From Miscanthus floridulus (taxonomy: Eukaryota > Streptophyta > Magnoliopsida > Poales > Poaceae), in NCBI RefSeq assembly GCF_019320115.1, contig NC_089598.1:24767585-24831584 (forward strand): a stretch of DNA of 64,000 nt, in the 5' to 3' direction. Of this stretch, positions 34,780-44,737 are shown piece by piece; the stretch's first letter is position 1; each line of letters opens with the position of its first letter. Below the pieces are notes generated by a model. That model ran no database searches and had not been told where the DNA came from. It worked only from the letters and a program-made list of their open reading frames with translations. The position numbers and the translations under genes were made by a program.

Positions 34780-35280
34780 CTCCCCACGCGCCCGCTCGCG
34801 GCCGGCCCCGCGCCTCCACCACCGCCGCCGAACACCCCGCCGCCGCGCTCCCGCCGCTGCGCGCTCGGTCGCCGCGCGCGTCGGCTGCCCGAGCCCGGCC
34901 GCCCCCGCGCGCCCCACCGCCGCGCGCGCACCCCGGCCGCCCCGCGCCTCCACCACCGCCGCGCGCCCGGCCGCCCCGCGCGCCCCCACCGCCGCGCGTG
35001 CACCCCGGTCGCCCCGCGTCTCCACCACCGCCGCCGCGCACCCCGCCGCTGCGCGCCTGGCCACCCCGCGCTCGGCCGCCCAGCGCGCCCCGCCGCGCCA
35101 CCACGCCCAGTGGCGGGCGAGGTCGCGCCCTGCCTCCCTTCCCCGTCTCCGTCGAGCAAGGGGAGGTCGGCCGCCCCGGCCGGCCCTCTGGCGGCCCCCC
35201 CTCGCCGGCCTTCCCGCCCCGACCCCAGCCCCCAGGCCGCCCCCTTCGCTGGCTGCTGTTGGAGGGGAGGAGGCAGAGGG
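34780..35280 (+). other. GC-rich block of the CACTA element
   Basis: About 500 bases of very C/G-rich sequence contain repeated CCACCGCCGCGCGC-type units. It precedes the GA tract and, by comparison with the GC-rich block at 2660-3170, probably corresponds to the promoter/5' exon region of the accessory gene. The ORFs through it are Arg/Ala/Gly/Pro-rich in every frame, which shows composition rather than coding. Copy A (24030-24530) differs from it by many small indels. Confidence 0.5.
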
Positions 35281-35416
35281 TGAAGTTGGAGGAAGAAGAG
35301 AAGGAGAAGAGGAGAAGGAGGAAGGGGAAGAAAAGGAGAAGAAGAGGAGAAGGAGGAAGGGGAAGAGAAGGAGAAGAAGAGGAAAAGAGAGAAGAAAGGG
35401 AAGAGGGGGAGAGGAG
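35281..35416 (+). repeat. Polypurine (GA) tract, right breakpoint of the duplication
   Basis: About 135 bases are almost entirely purine, with partly repeated units such as AGGAGGAAGGGGAAGA. The end of the tract coincides with the end of homology between copies A and B. Confidence 0.8.
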
Positions 35417-35507
35417 TACTCCAACGCCGCTCGACCTCGCCGGAGAAGAAAGTGACCCCCGCACCGCGACGCCCGACTCCACCGCAACCCTAGGTAAAAC
35501 TCTCATT

Positions 35508-36108
35508 GTCGGCCTTCGTGCCGTAAGTTGATATGAGGGCCTTCGTGCCATTGTGGTTGTCGGCCTTCGTGCCGTTGTGAATGTCGGCCATCGTGTCGTT
35601 TTTTGTAGGTTTTGGAAACCTCCCCGTGCAGGGGAGGTGCTGCCGAAATTTTGAACAAACAATAACCTATTGTCTTTTTATGCAGGAGAAGAGTACGTCG
35701 GAGGGGACCCGGAGGACCCCGATCGTCTTTGTCGACGTCGCGGTTCTGCCTGCACTGCGTCGCCTCGCCACCGCGTCGATTCACCACTGCCTCGCTAGCC
35801 TTACTTCACCGACACCCTAGGTATAAATAACCTCTTTTTCCGCATGTCTATCGTAGCCGCGCAGAAGCAGATGGCGGAGATGATGGTGATCATGCAAAGT
35901 CTTGGGTAAGCATCGGGTGTACCTATGTAGTTTTCAGCTCCTCCACCTCATACTCCTGCAGCTACTTCTGTAAGTATGAAAGTTCACTTTTCGCTTGTGC
36001 TTTGCATGTATGTCGGCGTTCGTGCCGTTGTGGATGTCGGCGTTCGTGCCGTCGTTTCTTGCAGGTTTTGGAAACCTCCCCGTGCAGAGGAGGTGCTGCC
36101 GAAATTTT
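35508..36108 (+). repeat. Twice-repeated intronic module with a hairpin in the CACTA element
   Basis: Units like GTCGGCCTTCGTGCCGTTGT repeat three to five times at 35508-35600 and twice at 36011-36055. Each set is followed by GGTTTTGGAAACC and the hairpin ACCTCCCC-GTGCA-GGGGAGGT (35618-35638), imperfect at 36074-36094. The module therefore occurs twice about 460 bases apart. Confidence 0.65.
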
Positions 36109-36249
36109 CAATTGAGTCTAATCTTTTTGTATTCCTAGATTACTAGATGCAATCTCTAAGTTCTAAAACTGTTTTTCCGGATTACTCACACATGCAATCT
36201 CTGCTCCTTTATGCAGCTTCCGTCCGCGGGTTCCAATCAACCTCGCTAG
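35859..36249 (+). pseudogene. Decayed TNP1/Transposase_24-like terminal exons
   Basis: AQKQMAEMMVIMQSLG resembles the coiled-coil end of the CACTA accessory protein, but TAA and TAG follow in frame. The donor TCT-GTAAGTATG (35970) and acceptor TTTATGCAG (exon from 36217) correspond to those at 4949 and 5063. The last exon reads LPSAGSNQPR then TAG (36247-36249). The intron has gained a copy of the repeated hairpin module. Confidence 0.45.
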
Positions 36250-36501
36250 TGCGTCACCGGGTGATCCTGCTTTTCCTTCACCATCGTCTCATAGGCTAGC
36301 TTGATGAGGACTCGTGCTAGGTGATGTGGTTAGATTTTAGCGTGATTTGTGATTTATGGTTGTGACTTGTGCTTGGATTTCATTAACTTGTCGTAATAAA
36401 CATGTGAATGATAATGAACATGTGACTTGTCGTTGTAATAAATTGTGATTTGTGGTTCACAATTATGGTTGTGATATATTGTGAGAAAATGGGTTCTGTG
36501 T

Positions 36502-36502
36502 G

Positions 36503-36526
<24 letters not shown>
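36502..36526. repeat. (TA)n microsatellite
   Basis: An uninterrupted TA run of about 12 units lies in the AT-rich tract before the right hairpin array of the CACTA element. Confidence 0.85.
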
Positions 36527-36536
<10 letters not shown>

Positions 36537-37223
36537 GAAATACTTGTGTCGATGGAATGCAAAAAACAAAAAAAATTTAAATTTCTGCCTCTTTGCCGAG
36601 GGCAATGACCAAGGCCCTCGGCAAAGAAGGGTCCTTTGCCGAGGGCCCTAGCAATAGCCCTCGGCAAAGATTTTTTTGGGAAAAATCCTGAAAATTTCTT
36701 TGCCGAGGGCCGGCCCTTAGCAAACAATTTTTTTTTAAAAAAAAAACCTTTGCCGAGGGCCCTGGCAATAGCCCTCGGCAAAGATTTTTTTGGGAAAAAT
36801 CATAAAAATTTCTTTGCCGAGGGCCAGGGAGGAGGCCCTCGGCAAAGGTTTTTTTAAAAAAATAAAAAAAATTATTTGCCGAGGCCGGCCCTCGGCAAAA
36901 AAAATTAAAAAAAAAACCATTTCTTTGCCGAGGGTCGGCCCTCGGCAAAGAAACCGCCAACGGCGCCGGCGCGTGACGGCTTCTTTTCTTTGCCGAGTGC
37001 CGTCTTGGCCCTCGGCAAAGGCTTTGCCGAGTGCCCGATAAAGGGCCCTCGACAAAGACCCCTTCGCCGTCTAAAAATTCTCCGATGGGTCTTTGCCGAG
37101 GGCGAGGGTTTCTGGGAGGCCCTCGGCAAAGCATGCGAGTCCAGTAGTGAACTATACATTTTCAGTACGCTAGAACACGACAGCCTTGGAGACACAGGAC
37201 TGCAAGTCAGACACAAATAAATA

Positions 37224-37592
37224 CTCCCCCTGTCCCAAAAAGAAGGCTACTATAAGATATGTATTTGTTAATTTTGTTAAGTTTAACTAGATTTATAAAA
37301 AAACAATAGCAACATTTTTTTTAAAGTTCTAGGGCGATGCCCCGGCCATTGTATTATCAAAGACAAATGTCACACTTCTCCATCAACACAACAACCGAAC
37401 CCAGCCATTACATTAACAACATTTATATCTCCAAATAAATTTATTATGAAAATATATTCCACTAGTAATCTAATGATATTAATTATACAACATAAATATG
37501 AATATTTTCTATATATATATTTGGTCAAAGTTAAAAAAAAGTTTAACGTCTTGGAAATGAAAATGACACTCCTAGGAGACGGATAGAGCACG
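37224..37592. mobile_element. Stowaway-like MITE interrupted by a LINE tail
   Basis: The left end CTCCCCCTGTCCC after TA and the right end GGAGACGGATAGAGCACG before TA are degraded Stowaway termini. The core (ATTAATTATACAACATAAAT) matches the element at 13386. A 100-base insert at 37318-37417 divides it. Confidence 0.6.
37318..37417 (-). mobile_element. Very short LINE 3' tail insertion
   Basis: AACATTT occurs before (37311-37317) and after (37418-37424) the insert. On the minus strand the insert reads ACAATGGCCGGGGCATCGCC, then CTAGAACTTTAAAAAAA. The GGCCGGGGCATCGCCC motif and A-rich end are typical of grass LINE 3' regions. It is a 5'-truncated copy of about 100 bases. Confidence 0.6.
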
Positions 37593-37821
37593 TACTTGTA
37601 CTATCGCTTTATTATTACGTCTTTAGTAGTTTGAGCGTGCCTGCCCCTTCACGTCGTGGCGGCGGCCTGTAAAGTCTGGGACGTGTGTGTAGAATCTCTA
37701 TCAAAAGGAATCGATGAGGGCTTCACCAACACGGGCAGCAGCCATTGTTAGCTTCACCTAAAGGCACTAACTAACGTTTTAGAAAAACTAGAAGTAGTGT
37801 CTCTACGCTATGAAACTATAT

Positions 37822-39026
37822 GGAGAAATGCAGGTGAATCCTGCTTTTGCGACCATACCGTTCCCAGGCGGGAGAACGACCTGCCGGAGCCTTCCACGAC
37901 GCCTGAACTAGGGGCCCCACTCCCACTCGAATTTGGCCACATGCTAAACGACGGCCAATGCACTGGAGTCGAGTCGGCCTCGGATCCAATGATCCTCGAG
38001 GCAGGATTCCTCAGTGACCCCACAACGCCAACAGTCATGCAAGTCGACAACCCAGCGAGCGCCGAAGAGGCAGGCACCGCTAAAGTGACCAACCCTCACG
38101 CCGTCCCTACGGACAACGAAGGTGGTGACCATGTGGCGGCCAATGTGGTTGCAACCTGTGAGCCCCTAGGCCACACAGCAGCTGCGGGGACCGGGGCGCC
38201 TGTCACCCCGCCGACAGCCACACCACCGGCAGTTTCGCCATCAACAACACAACCCATGTTAACATCAGACAATACCTCTGCTCCGGACGCCACCACCACA
38301 AACGTGTGCGCCACGGCGAGTGAAGCCACCCCATCGTCGAATGAAGCCGCTCGACGGCTGGCATGCTTCGCTGATGAGGTGATACAAAACACCAGATCAC
38401 CACTGCTCAACACTCCGCCAGCCCAGCAAGCCCCGACGAAAAAGAGGGCCATGCCGTTATGTAGCAGCCGGATCACCTCGCAACAGCTGGCGCACGTCCC
38501 AGCATCAAGCGTGGGGAAGTGCTTCTCATGAGGAAAATGGGGATTCTGCAGAACACGGCGCCACCATCACCAGGGGCCAAGTGGGCCTATGATGCCATTC
38601 TATCAGGTAACCTCACAACTTCACAAGTAGCTGCCCTGGACGAACTATTCCCAGCAACAAAAACACGAGCTGGTCGAGTAGTCCGCTGGGCCACGGTCCT
38701 GGCCAACTAGGCCTTGACCACCGTCTGTCGAACGTCGTATACATCAATGGATAACATCTCCATTTTATCGTGGAACGTACGGGGTCTGAACTCCAGAGCG
38801 CGCCAAGACAACTTGCGGACGCTCGTGGCTGACATTAGGCCGGCGATCGTGACGCCAGGAGCAGGATAGAACACGGCGATAAACCGTGTCCGCAGATAGT
38901 TCTTAACGCCTATGTAATCCCCCTTTAAGCTTTTATTGCCGGGCCGGCGTAGGCCATTTGTAATTTAAACTTTCTTCCTTCTTAATACAAATGATACGCA
39001 ATGCTCTTGCGTATTCGAGAAAAAAA
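37822..39026 (+). mobile_element. Internally deleted L1-type LINE with a 10-base target duplication
   Basis: GAAACTATAT stands at 37812-37821 and 39027-39036. The insert contains an ORF1 C-terminal part, a 2-aa-to-stop frame change at about 38510 (TSQQLAHVPASS joins KRGEVLLMRKMG in the next frame) and ATVLAN-stop. Then at 38749 comes the start of ORF2, whose MDNISILSWNVRGLNS is the first motif of the apurinic endonuclease. ORF2 is cut after about 40 codons (near 38865) and joins a 3' UTR ending GATACGCAATGCTCTTGCG and an A-rich tail. Endonuclease and polymerase are therefore lost. ATG 37797 lies before the target duplication and is not the element's start. Confidence 0.8.
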
Positions 39027-39036
39027 GAAACTATAT

Positions 39037-39572
39037 CAAGAAACTATCTTTCGTCTTGTGTAATTGTTAAATGGCCTTCTTTATGTTCAAATTCTGATTC
39101 CGCCGCACTTGACGTACGAGGTACATTAGCAGATGCACATGCGATCTTTAGGACCTCCCCCGTCACAGGGCTTTTCTTTTCTCTGAAAAACGATCCAAGC
39201 TGATGCTTGATTCCTCACCAAATTAATAACAGTACCGAAACGCACAATAGGGTGCTGTAGGTGTACTGTTTTCATTGAAGAAGTGCGGGCTGATTTGTGT
39301 GAGAGGAAAATACTATTTTGGCTTAAAATTTTCGATCATTTACGACCAGCCAAACGAACAGGCTAAATATCTCACGTCTCCCGAGACCGTGACAATTACC
39401 AAAAGTGGAGCCCAAGTGCAAGAGAGGACCCTGAATAGTTTCTGATAGTTACAGGCCTTGGATGGCTCTAGCTATTTATGTTTATGTGTTCTTTTTTATT
39501 TCACTTTTCTTTTCAGACTATCTCTATCTTTGTTATACAGTTTGTTAACTATCTCTACTAGTACTATACTAA
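39037..39572. other. Intergenic with a MITE fragment
   Basis: At about 39277-39366, GCGGGCTGATTTGTGTGAGA and CAGCCAAACGAACAGGCTA form a degraded GGCCCTGTTCG-family copy. Otherwise nothing is recognised. Confidence 0.4.
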
Positions 39573-39805
39573 GGCCTTGTTTAGATGATTGTTGAGAATC
39601 AGTATTTGGTACTGTAGCACTTTCGTTTGCATTTAACAATTATTGTTCAATCATGGCCTAACTAGGCTCAAAAGATTCGTCTCGTAATTTACAATCAAAT
39701 TATGTAATTAGTTATTTTTTTATCTACATTTAATACTCTATGCATATGTCTAAAGATTTGATGTGATGGAGAGAGAGTGAAAAAACTTGGAATCTAAACG
39801 AGGCC
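39573..39805. mobile_element. Tourist-like MITE with TAA target duplication
   Basis: GGCCTTGTTTAGATG and CATCTAAAC-type ends (AATCTAAACGAGGCC) are flanked by TAA on both sides. The core has CTAACTAGGCTCAAAAGATT, as in its relatives. Confidence 0.75.
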
Positions 39806-39903
39806 TAAGCAAGGCATGCGTGCTCAATTCGAGTTCGGGCAGCGCAGACGCGATACCGACAAGGAGACAGGAGAGGGTAACGACGATGGAGACGCCACGG
39901 GCG

Positions 39904-40467
39904 TCAGCTTGTACGGGCAGCGGCGCCACCACCGGCGCCGGCGGTATTACGCGCCCTGCGTGAGCACCGGACAAGAAGCATGGTGCCCGCGACCGTGACG
40001 ATTGCGACCCGCCACGCGGAAGAAGCGGCGGGCCCGCAGAGCCACGGCGGCGGCGGCGAAGGCGGCGCACATGGCGAGAACGGTGACCACGACCGGGTTC
40101 TCGACGGCGAAGTGTCGATCGGGAGGCGGACGGCGCCGCCGCCGGGCACGACGAGGAGGCACGCGGTCACGAGGAAGGCGGCGCCGACGGAGACCGTCGC
40201 GGTCACCTGGGCGAAGAGGTCCGTCGCCGCCGGCGCGGCGCCGCCGCCCGCGCCCGCGCGCGCCTTGCGGACGAAGCGTGCCAGCAGCATGGTGCCGAGT
40301 AGCGGGGCGGTGAGGAGGCTGATGATGGCGACGCAGATGGCGAGGTCCGCGGCGGGGCTGATCCGGCCCGCGAGCTGGAGCAGGAGGCGCAGTGCGTCGG
40401 ACCCGCCCAACGCCCCGGCGCCGAGGGCGAGAACAATGGCCTGCGGAACAAGACCCGCACCCGCCAT
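39904..40467 (-). pseudogene. Multi-pass membrane protein with repeated modules, shortened copy
   Basis: MAGAGLVPQAIVLALGAGAL opens module 1, which closes with LLGTMLLARFVRKAR. Module 2 begins DLFAQVTATVSVGAAFLVTA. After GGGAVRLP the hydrophobic frame shifts by one (VENPVVVTVLAMCAAFAAAA) and shifts back before VAIVTVAGTMLLVRCSRRAR. The unshifted 187-codon ORF instead runs through a Pro/Ser-rich stretch. Compared with the 16-kb gene, about 70 residues between module 2 and the last motif are missing. It may be a sequencing error plus deletion, or a dying gene. A TATAAAA box is at 40605-40611. Confidence 0.6.
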
Positions 40468-40604
40468 GGGAGATGGAAACCCGAAAGGTCAGTCGATCGA
40501 GCTCGCGGTCGCTTGTTCGGGCTCTGGCCTCTCCGCTGTGCTGGTAATTACTCGCTTACTGCTGTACTGATGTGGTGTGTGGCTGGCTGGCCGCATCATC
40601 ATCA

Positions 40605-40611
40605 TTTTATA
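40605..40611 (-). promoter_or_regulatory. TATA box of the 40-kb membrane-protein gene
   Basis: TATAAAA on the minus strand lies about 140 bases upstream of the ATG at 40467. Confidence 0.55.
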
Positions 40612-42840
40612 GGCCAACGACCCGGACCACCCCCACACCAGTACACCACAGGGGATTAAAGTTGGGGGCGCATCTTCATCTTGTCAACTTACAGTTTTTT
40701 TTTTTAAAATTTTAACTTCCAGTTTTTTGACACGTGACGTGGAGAAATAAATAACCCATTCTTTTCAACGGGGCAGCATCTCATCGGAGCCGACTCGCTT
40801 CCCCGATTCGTCAATTGCAGCCATGGCCCAACCGCGCGCAACTCGGCGCTGGCGGCGACCGAGGACCGTGAATGGAACAAAAAAGCTCAGGAAGAACACG
40901 ACAGCAAGATTGACACCGACCATGCATTTTATATAAAGAAAAGATAGATTTTTCTAATCTAATTGATGGATCGCCATCAATGCTTGCGCTGTCTATTACG
41001 AGACGGCACTAGTTGTACGGAGATTGACATCGACCGCGCTAGTTGCTCGGCCCACCGCGCCGCCGCCGCATGGATGATGCTCTTCGTGTTCCGACGATCG
41101 ATTCTCCTGGACGTCAAGTCTAGAGAGAAGAAACCTTTGCTTGCTGCCGTGACCGGACCGCGGTTGCACACGTGCGGTACATGTACGTGGTGGTGGTCAT
41201 TCGTCATGCTGAAGCTCCACCGAACAGCACTACGACTCAAATCGAATTGGCCCACGGCCCACCAAATTTTTTTTCCCGTCCCTTCATGATGGGACTCCGG
41301 AGTTGCGAGACGTTGGTGTTGGTCGTCACTGCGGAGCGAAAGCCCAAAGCCCTCGATGAAAACCCTCCGTCGTCCTCGTCCACGGCGAAAGAGTTCCCTC
41401 CGGTGGTCGTCCTGGTTCGGCGTCACTGTCATCCAGTGGCGAATCCAGGATAAATTGACGCCAGGGTCGGCACATACTCATGACCAAACTTATAATAACC
41501 TAAAGCCGTCATAGCAAAATCACCGTCCAAAACCGCTTGGAGGGTTATTTGACCGGTTTTAGACAAGGGTTAGAAAATCCGGTTTTATAGTTTGGAAGGT
41601 GAAGTAGTCCACCTTAAATAGTCGGAGGTTTGTAGACTTTTTCAATATACAAATCAGTTCTTCTTTTGGAGGAGAAACTGCTTGTAAGATACTGTATATA
41701 AATAGCATATAAATATACAAACAGTTCACTTGAGATAATGATTTGATGTCACTAGTCTAATCATTTTTTTTCAATCAATGAAGGCTACGTCAAGGCCTTT
41801 GCACAAACAAAATTTAAGCTATCTTCGCCGACGTGTGCTTTTCTGCGCGATTTTGGTTAATTGGGCCGTGGATGACAAGTGGGCGAGGACAGAGAGCGAA
41901 GCAGCCACGTGCATGCCCACGTGAGATACTTGTGCTCGCCAACAAAAATCGGAGTCCTACAAATCTTTGGATGCATCGTGCAGCCTCTGAAATCAACACT
42001 GGAGTGCCTGTGTAGCGGTTTTTTTCCCCAATTGTTTAAGCCAAGCCACTTGTGCTGTTATAAGTTACTAGGACGGTAGGCGCGCTCCGCCGCGCCCGCC
42101 CTATTCTGGCACGTTTGTCTTCGTTTGTTGATGGTTGCGGTTGCTTAAAATGAATTAGGCAAACACATATTTTGATTTAGCAAAAGTGTCTCTGAGTAAT
42201 ACCATTGTGTATAGCACACAGTAGCCTACATAGAATGCCAGCAAGGTATCCATTTGAAGAGGGAAAACAGACTCTTCAAGGTCCATGTGCCAGCAAGCTA
42301 TTCATTTCAAGACCGACTAACTAAAATTTTTGGCATACACAATACAAACATACCCATCACAGTTGGTACTAAATAGTTAAGGACAATTCTTATGTATACA
42401 CGAAAACAAACGTGTCCAACTAACGATGGGGAAATGATAAGTTGCAGAATAAAAATGAAAAAAAGGACCATGCATAAACAGGACATGAAAAAGGGCCAAC
42501 TAATTTGAGCATCGTATTTCAGAATTCATGAGCATCCCTGTTGAAATAAATGCATCGTGAAACTCCATGGTAGGAATAGTAGCTCTCCCTACAAAAACGA
42601 AAATGATTATTCCAATATTTTTAATACAAAAGATTAATACCAGTAGGAAACGACATTAATCTAAAAGGGGCGACACAAAAGATAATACGATTTTATTTGC
42701 CTGTCTACCACAGTGGAGAAATGACTATCTGTTATGCTAGTGATAATAGTTTCTTTCCTGAAGCATATGCATGTCATGGAACTTTAGGGAACAAAATCAA
42801 AGCACTTATTAAGTCACAAGGAGGTCATGTGATTAACCAA
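40612..42840. other. Intergenic with a single-arm foldback relative
   Basis: At about 41505-41645, GGAGGGTTATTTGACCGG, AAGGTGAAGTAGTCCACC and GTAGACTTTTTC resemble one arm of the foldback family at 22431. A GC-rich block of about 40 bases (42070-42110, GGCGCGCTCCGCCGCGCCC) interrupts AT-rich sequence. ORFs at 40963-41450 lack coding support. Confidence 0.35.
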
Positions 42841-43670
42841 GAACTCAGCTGGAATGAAGTAGGGAACATCTGAATAAGGGACTTAACCATAAGACATTAA
42901 TATAGTAATTCGGTATATAATATGCAGGCAACAATCCTGAGACAATTTGAAGTGGAAATTTGTTAGACAGAAGATAAGCATTGATAGTACATATAAACAA
43001 ATGGAAGCAATGCCAAGAAAGAAAAATAGATAGATAGATGGCACATATTTTTTTCAATTTTGTATGATTACCTCCATGGATATAAAAAGGTAAAATGGCC
43101 ATCCAATGTCGAATATCCATAAGGTAATAGAAATAAAATAAATACATATTTCTATTAGGCCAGGTATTGTCTTTGTTACCTTGGTAGAATAAGTAACGAT
43201 TAATGCATCATCAAGCCAAGGATATCAAGGCTACCAGGGATATGCAATTCCGCTCTCAAAATTCACTGTGATGAATTTGAATATATGATAATGTTACGCG
43301 ATTCGTGAAAACAATTGTAAGACATGCCATATACGTGTCCGACCTAGCTAAGGTTATTGGCGTTAAATCTAAACAATAATGTAATGCAGTGTAGACGCAT
43401 GGACCAATCCTTTTATCCCAAAAGCAATTTAAAAACAACAGCAACCCATAGAGAAAGTATATCAAAGCTGAAGACTGAAACTGGATAGCTCGTAGATGCA
43501 GGGGATCCCACGAAAGAGAAAGTGCTTGAGTTCTGTTAGTTATTTACATAGAGCAGAAATAACATGATAGCATACAAATAGATTATGTTATAGATCAAAG
43601 GAAGGAAATGTTCAGTACCATTGGGCAAGCACGGAAACAATTAGTACCTAGATGAACCTTTCATCTGGAT

Positions 43671-44737
43671 CTAAATATTATGGAATATATGTTGCCCTTC
43701 CATGTTTTTGACCATTTCGTCCAAGGAGCCCTGCATAAAAATGGCACATATTAGTTGGTATATTATAGGCCACAGGTTCGTGTGCACTGCAAGCTTGCAG
43801 TGCAAAAAGGATAGAATATGAAACAGAATTTTGCAGGCGCAAAGAGCAGTTAGGATGCAGGCATCACATTCCTCATGTAGAGAAGTTGATAGCCTCAAAT
43901 TCACAAAAATAAGTATGGTGCTGGAATCACATCAAGGACATGTGTAAGCAAATGGCGTCTTTTTTTTCCTGTGAACCTTACCAGATTCTCAGGCATATCT
44001 ACTGCACTACTTCATATGCTGCTTTGAACCTAGATACCCTGATTTGAGAAATGAGGCCAAAACCTAACTACAATAGATGATGCTCATCATTTGGAAGCCC
44101 AATTCTATCACATTTCATGTTTTGCGGTCTATGTGCTGTCACAAAATGTGGACATGTGTTACCTGTCTCCCTGTTACTCCTATTCAGAAGCTCTTTTTAT
44201 TTTGGAGCCTGTCCATTGTAGATGTGAGGTAAGCATGTAAACGCTAATGATGGTATTGTGTAATAACTACTAACTGTATAAAAAGGCGTAGAAATCAGTT
44301 CAGAAAGAACATATTTATCTAAAATCCATTAATGAAAGGTCATGTGACCATGGATGTCCTAAAACAGGGCTCATGTATTTCAAGCTAAGGCATAGAAAAG
44401 GAAAAAACGATTATCTTATGTGTTTTAAATCAATTGCACATGCTTTAGCCAAAATATAAGATTGTGTACTGCAGAACATATCAAAGATACATGGCAGAAA
44501 GTAATTTGGGTTGTATCAGCAGTACACTAAATGAACATTGTGGAGGCATGAACATTGCATAGCATTTCTATATGGTTAGCAAATGAAACAACCCAAGTCA
44601 GAAGCTGGTTCAATATTACATTTATTAATATACCATAAATCGTTACCATTCCAGAATGACTTAATAAGATTCTCAATGGATCCATTCAATTGAGACTGTA
44701 TTAGAAGTAATAATAATTGCCAAATTAGTTTCATAGC
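43671..44737 (-). CDS. Spliced gene-like unit with a 20-base microexon, product unknown
   Basis: Three exons with canonical sites join in one open frame. Exon 1 is 44737-44647 (acceptor GGTTTTCAG, donor ATG-GTAACG), with an internal alternative acceptor giving 44695-44647. Exon 2 is 44001-43982, a 20-base microexon (acceptor AGTGCAG, donor CTG-GTAAGG). Exon 3 is 43730-43671 (acceptor TTTATGCAG), ending with TAG. The joined product reads through SQLNGSIENLIKSFWNVDMP and ENLGSLDEMVKNMEGQ. A further exon-like stretch upstream (44963-44885) reads GKYRNLKNWIN but has an in-frame TAG. No start exon is established. The family is not recognised. It could be a pseudogene or a non-coding transcript. 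Confidence 0.35.

Larger units (their letters stand above)
24655..35416 (+). repeat. Copy B of the 10.75-kb tandem direct duplication
   Basis: It begins GACTAGTGGGCCATG, directly after the GA tract that ends copy A, and follows copy A base by base to GAGGGGGAGAGGAGT at 35402-35416. Beyond that point it continues into CACTA sequence present only once. The right half of the GAGCAAG MITE therefore starts the repeat (24655-24766). Confidence 0.95.
32657..37149 (+). mobile_element. Complete non-autonomous CACTA element, 4.49 kb
   Basis: The left end CACTACTGAAAACGCG (32657) and the right end, the reverse complement of CACTACTGGACTCGCATGC (ending 37149), are imperfect terminal inverted repeats of about 30 bases. 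AAC on both sides (32654-32656 and 37150-37152) is the 3-base target duplication. Subterminal hairpin arrays TTTGCCGAGGGCC/GGCCCTCGGCAAAG occupy 32677-33130 and 36590-37140. Between them lie a foldback insert, a GC-rich block, a GA tract and decayed TNP1-like exons. No TNP2 transposase is present, so movement would need a helper. Confidence 0.92.

Noticed and set aside
37797..38531. 244-codon ORF as an independent gene
   Set aside because: Its ATG lies upstream of the LINE target duplication; the coding part is the ORF1 C-terminus of that LINE.
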